A program made the position numbers and the translations under genes. Below the pieces are notes generated by a model. The model made no database searches. It saw only the letters and a list, made by a program, of their open reading frames with translations, and was not told the DNA's origin. Shown here piece after piece: positions 1 through 7,415 of a stretch of DNA of 63,292 nt. The stretch comes from Argonema galeatum A003/A1 (GTDB lineage Bacteria > Cyanobacteriota > Cyanobacteriia > Cyanobacteriales > Aerosakkonemataceae): assembly GCF_023333595.1 (NCBI RefSeq), contig NZ_JAIQZM010000034.1, positions 1 to 63,292 of the forward strand. Reading direction: 5' to 3'. Positions within the stretch are counted from its first letter, which is position 1, and the number at the start of each line of letters is the position of its first letter.

Positions 1-77
1 AGCAGAGGAGCAGAGGAGCAGAGGAGCAGAGGAGCAGAGGAGCAGAGGAGCAGAGGAGCAGAGGAGCAGAGGAGCAG
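1..77. repeat. 8-bp tandem repeat (AGCAGAGG)n
   Basis: Nine perfect head-to-tail copies of AGCAGAGG occupy positions 1-72, followed by a degraded partial copy to 77. The array touches the window edge, so its true length is unknown. No gene is associated with it. It is a simple-sequence tract that could vary in copy number by slippage. Confidence 0.9.
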
Positions 78-603
78 GAGAATAAAAATGTTATTGTTTT
101 GAACAAAAGCATAACAACTCCGAAAGAGCCCTGTGTTTACACTCAGCACTAAAGCCGAAGCACTCAGCACTTTGCTATAACTTACGTTCCCGACTTCTAA
201 TGTAAGAGCCGATCGATTCACTTTGACTTCTGCCAGTTTGTAGAGCGTACCTAATAGAGACTATCTTACTCCGATTCCGTTAAGCGGATAGTTATTGCTT
301 TTGTTTACTTTATATGTATTGCATACCGCGATACATTAAATGGTAGTATAAAATTTGCACTTTTCCTAATAAACTGGAATCAAAGCTTCTGGTTCAGGTA
401 TCAAGGGCAAAGCATTGCCCAATAAAAAAACTTGATTTTTCCTTGATATTGGGGAATGGTATCTCCCCAAATATTAATAATTTGGCATACTAGAAACAAG
501 AGATATGCAATCCATATTGTAGATTGTTTATGGTAAATTATTCGTTGTTCGTGGCTGCATCCCCGTCCGCGAACCATGAACTATGAATCACGCCACGTGA
601 ACT
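78..603. other. Intergenic region, no gene seen
   Basis: This AT-rich stretch of about 525 bases has short open frames only, none with a convincing ribosome-binding site. It contains a short direct repeat of the phrase CACTCAGCACT near 138-170. Otherwise I see nothing that looks like an RNA gene or operator. It presumably holds the promoter of the NlpC/P60 gene that follows. Confidence 0.5.
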
Positions 604-1284
604 ATGAGCAATCCCAAATTGATTGAGTACAGGTGTCGAGCAAACCTAAATGTCTATGATTCCCCAAGCTGTAACCGTTTGGCAACTCAGGCGAATCTTG
701 GGCGTCATCTGCGAGTAGTATCGCGGAATGGGGATAAATCTGTTGAGGTCTGCCTGTGCGAGGATGATTATCCGGGGTGGGTGTCGATCGCAGATTTGAG
801 CCAGCTTCAGGAAGCGACGACGCCTTATCGTGCGATCGCTCTTTCTGTTGCAGAAATCCGCGATCGATTACCCGCAGTAATCGCCTTTACCCAAAACGCC
901 ATGAAACAGCCGAATTATTACCTCTGGGGTGGGACGTTGGGGCCAAATTACGATTGTTCTGGGCTGATGCAGGCAGCGTTTGCGGCATCTGGGATTTGGT
1001 TACCTAGAGATGCCTATCAGCAGGAAGCTTTTACTCAGTCAATTCCTATTGAAGAACTGCTACCAGGCGATCTAATATTTTTTGGTTCTAAAGAGAAAGC
1101 CACTCATGTAGGACTTTACCTCGGAAATGGGTCTTACATCCACAGTTCGGGTGAAAATATGGGCCGGAATGGTATTGGCATCGATGTGCTGTCGGAACAG
1201 GGGGATGCTGTTAGTCAGTCTTATTATCGGCAGTTGCGAAGATATGGGCGAGTGGTAAAAAGCTATCAACCGTTAGTAAATTAG
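604..1284 (+). CDS. SH3b-NlpC/P60 family peptidase (gamma-D-glutamyl-diamino acid endopeptidase type)
   Basis: A 226-residue protein. Residues about 10-70 form a bacterial SH3-like domain and residues about 85-215 an NlpC/P60 cysteine peptidase domain. The catalytic triad is visible as Cys118 (in YDCSG), His168 (in THVGLYLG) and His180 (in YIHSSG). The architecture matches the cyanobacterial peptidases of known structure from Anabaena and Nostoc, which cut muropeptides between D-Glu and the diamino acid during wall peptide recycling. There is no signal peptide, so a cytoplasmic recycling role is likely. The ATG start has no strong Shine-Dalgarno sequence. It stands alone, with repeat-rich DNA on both sides. 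Confidence 0.9.
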   Translation: MSNPKLIEYRCRANLNVYDSPSCNRLATQANLGRHLRVVSRNGDKSVEVCLCEDDYPGWVSIADLSQLQEATTPYRAIALSVAEIRDRLPAVIAFTQNAMKQPNYYLWGGTLGPNYDCSGLMQAAFAASGIWLPRDAYQQEAFTQSIPIEELLPGDLIFFGSKEKATHVGLYLGNGSYIHSSGENMGRNGIGIDVLSEQGDAVSQSYYRQLRRYGRVVKSYQPLVN

Positions 1285-1596
1285 AAAAGATTGCCACAGT
1301 CAATATACTTCATCCGATTCATCTGCGTTTATCCGCGTTCATCTGCTTTCATCTGCGGTAAAAAATTAGAGATTCGTATTTTGGCAATAAGTCTATTAAA
1401 GATATTTTTAACCACAGATGAACACAGATGCTTAACCCCCTCTTCCAACGCAAGGGAGAGGGGGAGCAGATTTTACCCCCTCTCCTTGGGGGGTTAGGGG
1501 GGCCGAAACGCCCCGGCGATAGTTGGTAGCCGAATCGGTCTTTTAGCGAGCTATGTGATATAACTACCTCGTTGGTGTGAGGCAAAAAGGCTGGCT
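1285..1596. other. Repeat-rich intergenic region
   Basis: Positions about 1310-1365 carry a degenerate iteration of TCATCTGCG-like words ending in TGCGGTAAAAA; a related copy lies at about 7265-7322. Positions about 1435-1510 are a C-rich then G-rich inverted repeat (ACCCCCTCT... to ...GGGGGGTTAGGGG) of the kind that recurs at 35.5, 44.0 and 47.8 kb. No gene is seen. Confidence 0.6.
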
Positions 1597-2619
1597 ATGA
1601 TGAATACTTCGTTATTTTCTGCTTCTTCAGCAGCAAGAAACAATCTTTCTGCTGGGGTGATTCCAGAAGTATCGGTGGTTGTACCGATTTGCGACGAAGT
1701 GGAAAGTTTGCCCCACTTACTGGAGGCGATCGCCACAATTTTATCCTCCAGCCAATTATCCTACGAAATCATCTGTGTGGATGATGGCTCTAAAGATGGG
1801 TCGGCTGAATTTCTCAAACAACAGGCTACCATCCGCGAGGATCTAAAAGCTGTGCTGCTGCGTCGCAACTACGGGCAAACGGCGGCGATGGCGGCAGGAT
1901 TTAAGTATGCGCGTGGTAAAGCGATCGTCACTTTAGATGCAGATTTGCAAAACGACCCGGCTGATATTCCCCGACTGCTGGCAAAGTTGGAAGAAGGCTA
2001 CGATTTAGTTAGTGGTTGGCGCAGGCACAGAAAGGATGCCACTCTTACTCGCTTGCTTCCTTCCAAAATCGCCAACTGGCTGATTGGGCGGGTTACTGGT
2101 GTGGAGTTACACGACTACGGCTGTTCTCTGAAAGCTTATCGGACAGAATTGGTGGCAGATATGAACCTTTACGGCGAGTTGCACCGATTTTTGCCTGCTT
2201 TAGCTTACATTGAAGGGGCGAGAATTACGGAAATGCCGGTGGGACACCACGCTCGTCGCTACGGTCGCAGCAAGTATGGGTTGGGGCGGACGTTCCGGGT
2301 GTTGATGGATTTGTTAACAATTTGGTTTATGAAGACTTTCCTGACGCGACCGATGCACGTTTTTGGTCTGTTGGGTCTGCTTTCGATGCTTTTGGGAATA
2401 CTTTTGGGGGGATATCTGACTTTCCTAAAACTTGGACTGGGACAAGTGATTGGGAATCGACCTTTACTGATTTTGGCTGTGGTGCTTTTGTTAACTGGTG
2501 TGCAGTTGTTTAGCTTTGGGTTACTCGCCGAGCTGTTGATGCGAACCTATCACGAATCTCAGGGAAGACCAATCTACCGGGTGAGGCAAGTTGTAGAGCC
2601 GATCGTTAAGAATAGTTAA
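1597..2619 (+). CDS. GT2 glycosyltransferase, dolichol/undecaprenyl-phosphate sugar transferase type (GtrB/DPM1-like)
   Basis: A 340-residue protein with an N-terminal GT-A catalytic domain: VVPICDE near residue 29, DDGSKDGS near 62 and the metal-binding DADLQNDP near 113. Two hydrophobic C-terminal segments (about 249-275 and 283-310) anchor it in the membrane. This is the GtrB/DPM1-like layout that loads a sugar from a nucleotide donor onto a polyprenyl phosphate at the cytoplasmic face. The donor sugar cannot be read from the sequence. An MFS transporter follows on the same strand after about 75 bases and could be co-transcribed. No flippase or GT-C partner lies in the window. Confidence 0.88.
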   Translation: MMNTSLFSASSAARNNLSAGVIPEVSVVVPICDEVESLPHLLEAIATILSSSQLSYEIICVDDGSKDGSAEFLKQQATIREDLKAVLLRRNYGQTAAMAAGFKYARGKAIVTLDADLQNDPADIPRLLAKLEEGYDLVSGWRRHRKDATLTRLLPSKIANWLIGRVTGVELHDYGCSLKAYRTELVADMNLYGELHRFLPALAYIEGARITEMPVGHHARRYGRSKYGLGRTFRVLMDLLTIWFMKTFLTRPMHVFGLLGLLSMLLGILLGGYLTFLKLGLGQVIGNRPLLILAVVLLLTGVQLFSFGLLAELLMRTYHESQGRPIYRVRQVVEPIVKNS

Positions 2620-2695
2620 TAGTAAGTTAGTTATTGGTCATTTGTCATTGGTTGAAAACTAAGGACTGTTGACTATTGACAAAGGGGAAAATGAG

Positions 2696-3961
2696 TTGAA
2701 AGTTTTTTGGACGCTTGAGCCGCCCCAGCGCCGCAATCTACTGATTTTATTTGGTTCTGGGCTACTGTTCTGGATGAGTTTGGCTTCTTTGCTGCCGACG
2801 CTACCGCTCTACATTCAGCACATAGGCGGTAACGCTAGCCAAATTGGCATTGTCATGGGCTCTTTTGCCATTGGGTTGTTGTTGTTTCGGCCTTGGTTGG
2901 GACGTTTGGCGGATCGCCGCAGTCGGAAACTGGTATTAATTGTGGGTACGGCTGTAGCTGCTATAGCTCCTTTCGGCTACTTGTTTGTGCAGTCAATCCC
3001 GATGCTGATTGGAATTCGGGCTTTTCACGGCATCAGTATTGCCGCTTTTACGACCGCTTATAGCGCTCTTGTGGTGGATTTGTCGCCCATAAGTAAGCGG
3101 GGTGAGTTGATTGGCTATATGAGCCTTGTTGCTCCGATTGGGATGGCCCTTGGCCCTGCTATTGGCGGTTTGCTACAAGCTGGCGCTGGTTACGATCGCT
3201 TGTTTCTCTTCGCAGCTGCATTAGGAATCATCAGTTTAGTAGGTGTCACTCAGATTAGAGAAGCAAGGAAGCAGGTAATCGGCTTAGAAGATAACCCAGA
3301 TCTTTCTGTTCAAGTGGCAGTCAAACCATTGTGGAAAATTTTGACCGATCGCAGTTTGCTGATTCCGTCTCTGGTGCTGCTGCTGATTGGTTTTGCTTTT
3401 GGCGCGTTGACTACGTTTGTGCCTTTGTACATTACAGAGACAAAGATTGATTTGAATCCTGGGTGGTTTTACACCGCAGCTGCACTAGCCAGTTTTACTT
3501 CCCGCATCTTTATCGGTCGCGCCTCAGACGTTTACGGACGCGGACTGTTTATCACAGCCAGTATTTTCTCATATTGTTTGGCGATGCTGATGCTGTCGCA
3601 AGCTAAAAGTGCGATCGCCTTTTTGCTGGGCGGTATCTTGGAAGGGGCGGGTTCGGGAACGTTGTTACCGATGATGGTGGCGCTGCTTTCCGATCGTTCT
3701 TCTCCCCTGGAAAGAGGACGGATTTTTGCCATCTGCATTAGCGGGTTCGATTTGGGAGTTGCGATCGCAGGGCCAGTCTTTGGTTTTACGATCGAGTCGA
3801 TCGGCTATCGCGGTATCTTTGTTCTCAGTACGGGACTCTCTATTTTAGGGATGATTGTTTTCATCACCCAGTGCAGCAAAGATTTACACCATTCTCTCAA
3901 GTTCGCCCTGGGTAGAGAAAGGGATCTCTATGCCTTTGGGGAACTAAAAAGCGAAAAGTAA
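2696..3961 (+). CDS. MFS transporter
   Basis: A major facilitator superfamily protein of about 421 residues with roughly 12 membrane segments. The loop between TM2 and TM3 carries the family signature (GRLADRRSRK) and the second half has its echo (GRASDVYGRG). The substrate is unknown; drug efflux or metabolite export is typical of this DHA1-like type. I chose the TTG at 2696 because AAAGGGG lies about 8 bases upstream and the protein then begins just before a basic stretch leading into TM1. An in-frame TTG at 2669 would add nine residues. A hairpin follows the stop codon. Confidence 0.85.
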   Translation: MKVFWTLEPPQRRNLLILFGSGLLFWMSLASLLPTLPLYIQHIGGNASQIGIVMGSFAIGLLLFRPWLGRLADRRSRKLVLIVGTAVAAIAPFGYLFVQSIPMLIGIRAFHGISIAAFTTAYSALVVDLSPISKRGELIGYMSLVAPIGMALGPAIGGLLQAGAGYDRLFLFAAALGIISLVGVTQIREARKQVIGLEDNPDLSVQVAVKPLWKILTDRSLLIPSLVLLLIGFAFGALTTFVPLYITETKIDLNPGWFYTAAALASFTSRIFIGRASDVYGRGLFITASIFSYCLAMLMLSQAKSAIAFLLGGILEGAGSGTLLPMMVALLSDRSSPLERGRIFAICISGFDLGVAIAGPVFGFTIESIGYRGIFVLSTGLSILGMIVFITQCSKDLHHSLKFALGRERDLYAFGELKSEK

Positions 3962-4005
3962 AAAGGTAAAAGACAAAAGATTGTTTCTTTTGCCTTTTAC
4001 CTTTT
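3961..4005. terminator. Rho-independent terminator-like hairpin between MFS gene and tRNA-Arg
   Basis: Arms at 3961-3980 and 3986-4005 are complementary with one mismatch and are followed by a T-run at 4009-4016. The hairpin starts directly at the MFS stop codon. It could serve the MFS gene and, read the other way with its A-run, the convergent tRNA. Confidence 0.7.
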
Positions 4006-4019
4006 TACTTTTTTTTAGA

Positions 4020-4093
4020 CGGGCTAGGAGGGATTCGAACCCCCGACACCGTGGTCCGTAGCCACGTGCTCTAGTCCACTGAGCTACAAGCCC
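4020..4093 (-). tRNA. tRNA-Arg (anticodon ACG)
   Basis: Read on the minus strand this is a complete cloverleaf: acceptor GGGCTTG pairing with CTAGCCC (one mismatch), a D-arm with AGCTCAGTGG, an anticodon loop CTACGGA giving anticodon ACG, and a T-arm with GGTTCGAATCC. The discriminator base is G, and no CCA is encoded. The ACG anticodon is normally edited to ICG by TadA and reads CGU, CGC and CGA. Variable loop and spacing look normal. Confidence 0.95.
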
Positions 4094-4127
4094 TTGCCAG
4101 AAACTTATAATAACACAGGCTTTTCGT

Positions 4128-4628
4128 ATGACGCAACATTTTTCTGAAAATTCATCTTTGACTCATTTAGACGATCGCGGAGAAGCCCGCATGGTGGATG
4201 TTTCAGCCAAACCGCCAACAGTGCGATCGGCTGTAGCTGCCGCCAGAGTGCGGATGTTGCCCCAGACATTTGATGCGATCGAAACTGGTAACGCCCCTAA
4301 AGGGGATGTGCTGGGGACGGCGAGGTTAGCTGGAATCATGGCGGCGAAGCAGACATCCCAGTTGATTCCCCTGTGTCATCCCTTACCATTACAAAAAGTC
4401 GAAGTGCAAATAACCCCTGACCCCGAATTACCGGGATATCAAATCCAAGCCCAAGTCAAGACAAAGGCAGAAACCGGGGTGGAAATGGAAGCGCTGACAG
4501 CAGTTTCTGTAGCGGCGCTGACACTTTACGATATGGCAAAAGCGTTAGAAAAAGGGATGATAATTGAGGGAATTCGCTTAGTGAGTAAGACGGGTGGAAA
4601 ATCAGGCGATTATTTGCGGGAAGAGTAA
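4128..4628 (+). CDS. moaC: Cyclic pyranopterin monophosphate synthase MoaC
   Basis: A 166-residue protein with the MoaC signature blocks: HLDDRGEARMVDVS near the N-terminus, then KQTSQLIPLCHPLPL, TGVEMEALTAVSVAALTLYD and the closing KTGGKSGDY. MoaC converts the MoaA product (3',8-cyclo-GTP) to cyclic pyranopterin monophosphate in molybdenum cofactor synthesis. Length is normal. No other moa gene is in the window. It is followed after one base by a short ORF overlapping the AAA ATPase gene, so those genes may be transcribed together with it. Confidence 0.97.
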   Translation: MTQHFSENSSLTHLDDRGEARMVDVSAKPPTVRSAVAAARVRMLPQTFDAIETGNAPKGDVLGTARLAGIMAAKQTSQLIPLCHPLPLQKVEVQITPDPELPGYQIQAQVKTKAETGVEMEALTAVSVAALTLYDMAKALEKGMIIEGIRLVSKTGGKSGDYLREE

Positions 4629-4629
4629 G

Positions 4630-4683
4630 ATGGCGATGAATGTTGGTTCATTATTGCAAAAAGCGTTTAATGGTCAGTTATGA
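4630..4683 (+). pseudogene. 17-codon ORF resembling the C-terminal tail of a type I specificity subunit (HsdS)
   Basis: An open frame from ATG 4630 to TGA 4683 encodes MAMNVGSLLQKAFNGQL. The ending LLQKAFNGxL is, from memory, the usual last helix of HsdS proteins. The stop overlaps the start of the ATPase gene (ATGA), the kind of junction seen when an rlo-type gene follows hsdS. I infer a remnant of a lost restriction gene that now may act as a short coupling leader. The match is too short to be certain. Confidence 0.4.
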
Positions 4684-5867
4684 AAATAGAAAGTATCCGC
4701 CTAACAAATTTTAAAGCTTTCAAAGAAGTTGAAATTAAGAAAATTCCTAAAATGGGCGTTTTTGTCGGTGCGAATGGCACGGGTAAAACAACACTTTTTA
4801 ACGTCTTCAGTTTTCTCAAAGATGCTTTAACTGATAACGTTCATGTTGCCTTCACCAAATTAGGAGGCGGGAGAGGATTTCAGGAAGTAAGAAGCCGCAA
4901 TTCAAATGGCCCGATAGAAATTGAATTAAAATTTCGTCAAGATGATCGATCACCATTAGTTACCTATTATTTGAAAATCAACGAAGAGGATGGTCGTCCT
5001 ATAATAGAAAAAGAGATTCTCCAATACCGAAGGGGTAGTAAAGGTCAGCCTTGGCGGTTTATTGATTTTTCCAAAGGCAAGGGACAGGCTGTTATCAATG
5101 AACCCGATCGAATTACTGATTCCAAAGAGTTAAAACGGGAAGAACACGAACTTAAGTCTCCAGATATTCTGGCGTTAAAAGGTTTGGCACAATTTGAAAA
5201 ATTTCCGGCAAGTAAAGCAATTGGTGATTTGCTTGAAAACTGGCATATTTCCGATTTTCACATCCAGCAAGCGCGACCAGAAAGGGAATCGAGTTATGCA
5301 GAACACCTATCAAAAGAGGGTGAAAACTTAGCGATGGTGACAGAATTTCTCTATAATAGACACCCTGCTATTTTCCAGAAAATAATTGAAAAGCTCAAAC
5401 AGCGAGTCCCTGGGATCAGCGAGGTTGATTCAAAAATTACGGAAGACGGGCGCGTATTACTTAGGTTTAAGGACGGCGATTTTCAAGATCCTTTTCTGGC
5501 GCGGTATGTCTCTGATGGAACGATCAAAATGTTTGCCTATTTAGTGCTTTTGTACGATCCAAAGCCTCATACATTGCTATGCGTGGAAGAACCAGAAAAT
5601 CAGCTTTACCCTAAGCTTCTTAACGAACTTGCTGAAGAATTCAGGGATTATGCACGCCGAGGCGGTCAAGTTTTTGTATCCACTCATTCCCCTGATTTTT
5701 TAAATGGTTGCGAACTTGAAGAGGTATTCTGGCTAAAAAAGGAAAGAGGTTACACAGTTGTCAAGCGAGCGAGTGATGATAAACAAATCACAACCTATAT
5801 GAATGATGGAGATAAACTCGGCTATCTCTGGCGACAGGGTTTTTTTGAAGGGGCTGACCCGCTATGA
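4680..5867 (+). CDS. AAA family ATPase (AAA_21/OLD-like), putative defence ATPase
   Basis: A 395-residue SMC/ABC-like ATPase of the AAA_21 group. It starts with the typical IESIRLTNFKAF strand, Walker A GANGTGKTT at residues 30-38, a signature-like YVSDGTIKMF near residue 277, Walker B CVEEPENQLYP near 302 and the switch histidine in STHSP near 341. No nuclease domain is attached. The next gene (DUF4276) overlaps by four bases, so the two are translationally coupled. This matches ATPase plus TOPRIM-like pairs such as AbiL/RloA-RloB type systems. Function in phage defence is inferred from the family, not shown here. Confidence 0.85.
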   Translation: MKIESIRLTNFKAFKEVEIKKIPKMGVFVGANGTGKTTLFNVFSFLKDALTDNVHVAFTKLGGGRGFQEVRSRNSNGPIEIELKFRQDDRSPLVTYYLKINEEDGRPIIEKEILQYRRGSKGQPWRFIDFSKGKGQAVINEPDRITDSKELKREEHELKSPDILALKGLAQFEKFPASKAIGDLLENWHISDFHIQQARPERESSYAEHLSKEGENLAMVTEFLYNRHPAIFQKIIEKLKQRVPGISEVDSKITEDGRVLLRFKDGDFQDPFLARYVSDGTIKMFAYLVLLYDPKPHTLLCVEEPENQLYPKLLNELAEEFRDYARRGGQVFVSTHSPDFLNGCELEEVFWLKKERGYTVVKRASDDKQITTYMNDGDKLGYLWRQGFFEGADPL

Positions 5868-6448
5868 GAGAGCTTGTTTTTTTACTCGAAGAAGTATCCG
5901 CAAAAGCGATGATTGAAGGTATTCTACCGAATCTAATACCAGAAGAACTAAACGAAGAACTAAACATAGTTGTTCGATATATTGTTTTTGAGGGTAAGCA
6001 AGACCTTGAAAAGCAGATGGTAGGAAAACTCCGCTCATATAAGAATCCTGATGCAACATTCATCATACTGCGCGATCGGGACTCTGGGGGTTGTCAAGCT
6101 ATTAAAGCCAAACTTAAACAAAAATGCGAAGAAGCAAATAAGTCTGAAGCGATTGTCCGGATTGCCTGTCGCGAACTGGAAAGCTGGTATCTTGCTGATT
6201 TAGAGGCGGTGGAAAAAGCTTATGATAAAACCAATCTTTCCCCACGACAAAATCAAAAAAAATTCCGAAATCCCGATGAGCTTGGCAGTCCATCAAAAGA
6301 ATTGAAATCGCTTGTACCTGAATACCAGAAGATAAACGGTTCGCGAATGATAGCACCTTACTTGAATATTGAAAACACACGCTCCCGCAGTTTTTATCAC
6401 TTTATCAGTTCAATCAAAAGAATTATTCAGTCTTATCCTACAATTTAG
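5864..6448 (+). CDS. DUF4276 family protein, TOPRIM-like partner of the upstream ATPase
   Basis: A 194-residue protein. The N-terminal strand FLLEEVSAK supplies a conserved acidic residue, followed by ILRDRDSGGC near residue 67 (DxD motif) and ELESWYLAD near 101. These fit the TOPRIM-like layout of acid, DxD and downstream Glu seen in DUF4276 and RloB proteins. The proposed role is the nuclease or nucleotide-binding half of a two-gene system with the ATPase, whose stop codon it overlaps (ATGA). Activity is unproven for most members. Confidence 0.8.
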   Translation: MRELVFLLEEVSAKAMIEGILPNLIPEELNEELNIVVRYIVFEGKQDLEKQMVGKLRSYKNPDATFIILRDRDSGGCQAIKAKLKQKCEEANKSEAIVRIACRELESWYLADLEAVEKAYDKTNLSPRQNQKKFRNPDELGSPSKELKSLVPEYQKINGSRMIAPYLNIENTRSRSFYHFISSIKRIIQSYPTI

Positions 6449-6486
6449 TTAAGTACTAACTTTGTTCCACTCATTAGAGATATTCC

Positions 6487-6771
6487 ATGCCTCCTCGTTG
6501 GCCCCGCAAACCCGATCGCAATGAACCCGCCTACCGCAAATTGGACGATCGCATGAACTTTGCTATTCATGTCGGAATTTTTGCCGCTTCTAATTCCGGT
6601 TTGTGGTTTTTCCACAACTTGCGGAATGCCGAATGGCCTTGGTTAAACTGGGTAACAGGCGGCTGGGCGCTGGTTTTGGTTGCCCATGCGGTGTATATTT
6701 TTGCGATCGCAGACTACTCCGAACCGACAATTCCATCCCAGAACACAGCCACAAAATCCCCCCAAGGATAG
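6487..6771 (+). CDS. 2TM domain-containing protein
   Basis: A 94-residue membrane protein with two hydrophobic segments (about 23-43 and 55-75) separated by a short W-rich loop, and a charged N-terminus. It fits the 2TM domain family (PF13239-like), which is also found fused to signalling proteins. As a stand-alone cyanobacterial protein its role is unknown. Confidence 0.7.
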   Translation: MPPRWPRKPDRNEPAYRKLDDRMNFAIHVGIFAASNSGLWFFHNLRNAEWPWLNWVTGGWALVLVAHAVYIFAIADYSEPTIPSQNTATKSPQG

Positions 6772-6859
6772 ACTCAAGACTCTTGCCAATTGGGGATTTA
6801 CTCTGGGATTAGCGTTGATTCGATTAGGATCGAAGTAGCTTTTAACCAGAGTAAGTCCT

Positions 6860-7165
6860 ATGACTAAGACCAACACCTCAGAAGCGATCGAAGCGCTAGC
6901 CGCAGAAATCGGCGAAAATGTTTATATCGACATTGCCAAATGGCATCTCTTCTTGCGGGAAGCCCATTTGCATACCGTCGTAGCCGATCGAGTTTATCCC
7001 ATGCTGGCGGATAATTCCCTAGAAGAAAGCAAAGTACTAAAAATTCTGGAAGATATCCCCGTCAAGTTAGGCGGACGGCGCGAGATTCCGTTGGCAGATA
7101 TGATACCCACGGCCAGCCAGGTCAATTTGATGGATATCCTCGAAGAATATCAGCGGAAAATGTAG
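6860..7165 (+). CDS. DUF3181 family protein
   Basis: A 101-residue soluble protein conserved in cyanobacteria. The core YIDIAKWHLFLREAHLH and the downstream LADRVYPML-like block are typical of DUF3181. There are no membrane segments or recognisable catalytic residues. Function is unknown. A hairpin that may end its transcript lies at 7183-7215. Confidence 0.85.
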   Translation: MTKTNTSEAIEALAAEIGENVYIDIAKWHLFLREAHLHTVVADRVYPMLADNSLEESKVLKILEDIPVKLGGRREIPLADMIPTASQVNLMDILEEYQRKM

Positions 7166-7182
7166 GAGTATCGGTGTACCCC

Positions 7183-7215
7183 AGAAACCCGGTTTCTTGA
7201 AGAAACCGGGTTTCT
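7183..7215. terminator. Hairpin (AGAAACCCGGTTTCTT inverted repeat)
   Basis: A 16-bp arm at 7183-7198 is matched exactly by 7200-7215, with a one-base spacer, followed by CTTTA. A relative with a longer loop sits at 36226-36291, so this is a dispersed cyanobacterial palindrome that may have been recruited as a terminator. Confidence 0.65.
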
Positions 7216-7415
7216 CTTTACCTCATATCATGTCCTTACGCATCGGTTACCTAAAAAACTCCTGTTCTTATTCTTATCTGCGTTCATCTGCGTGTATCTG
7301 TCTTCATCTGCGGTAAAAATTTAACCAACGATGACAGCAGAAAATTGGACGACCTCACTCATGTACTAACGATGCAACCGGAAACGATATCACGCACCTG
7401 AAAAGGGCTGTACTG

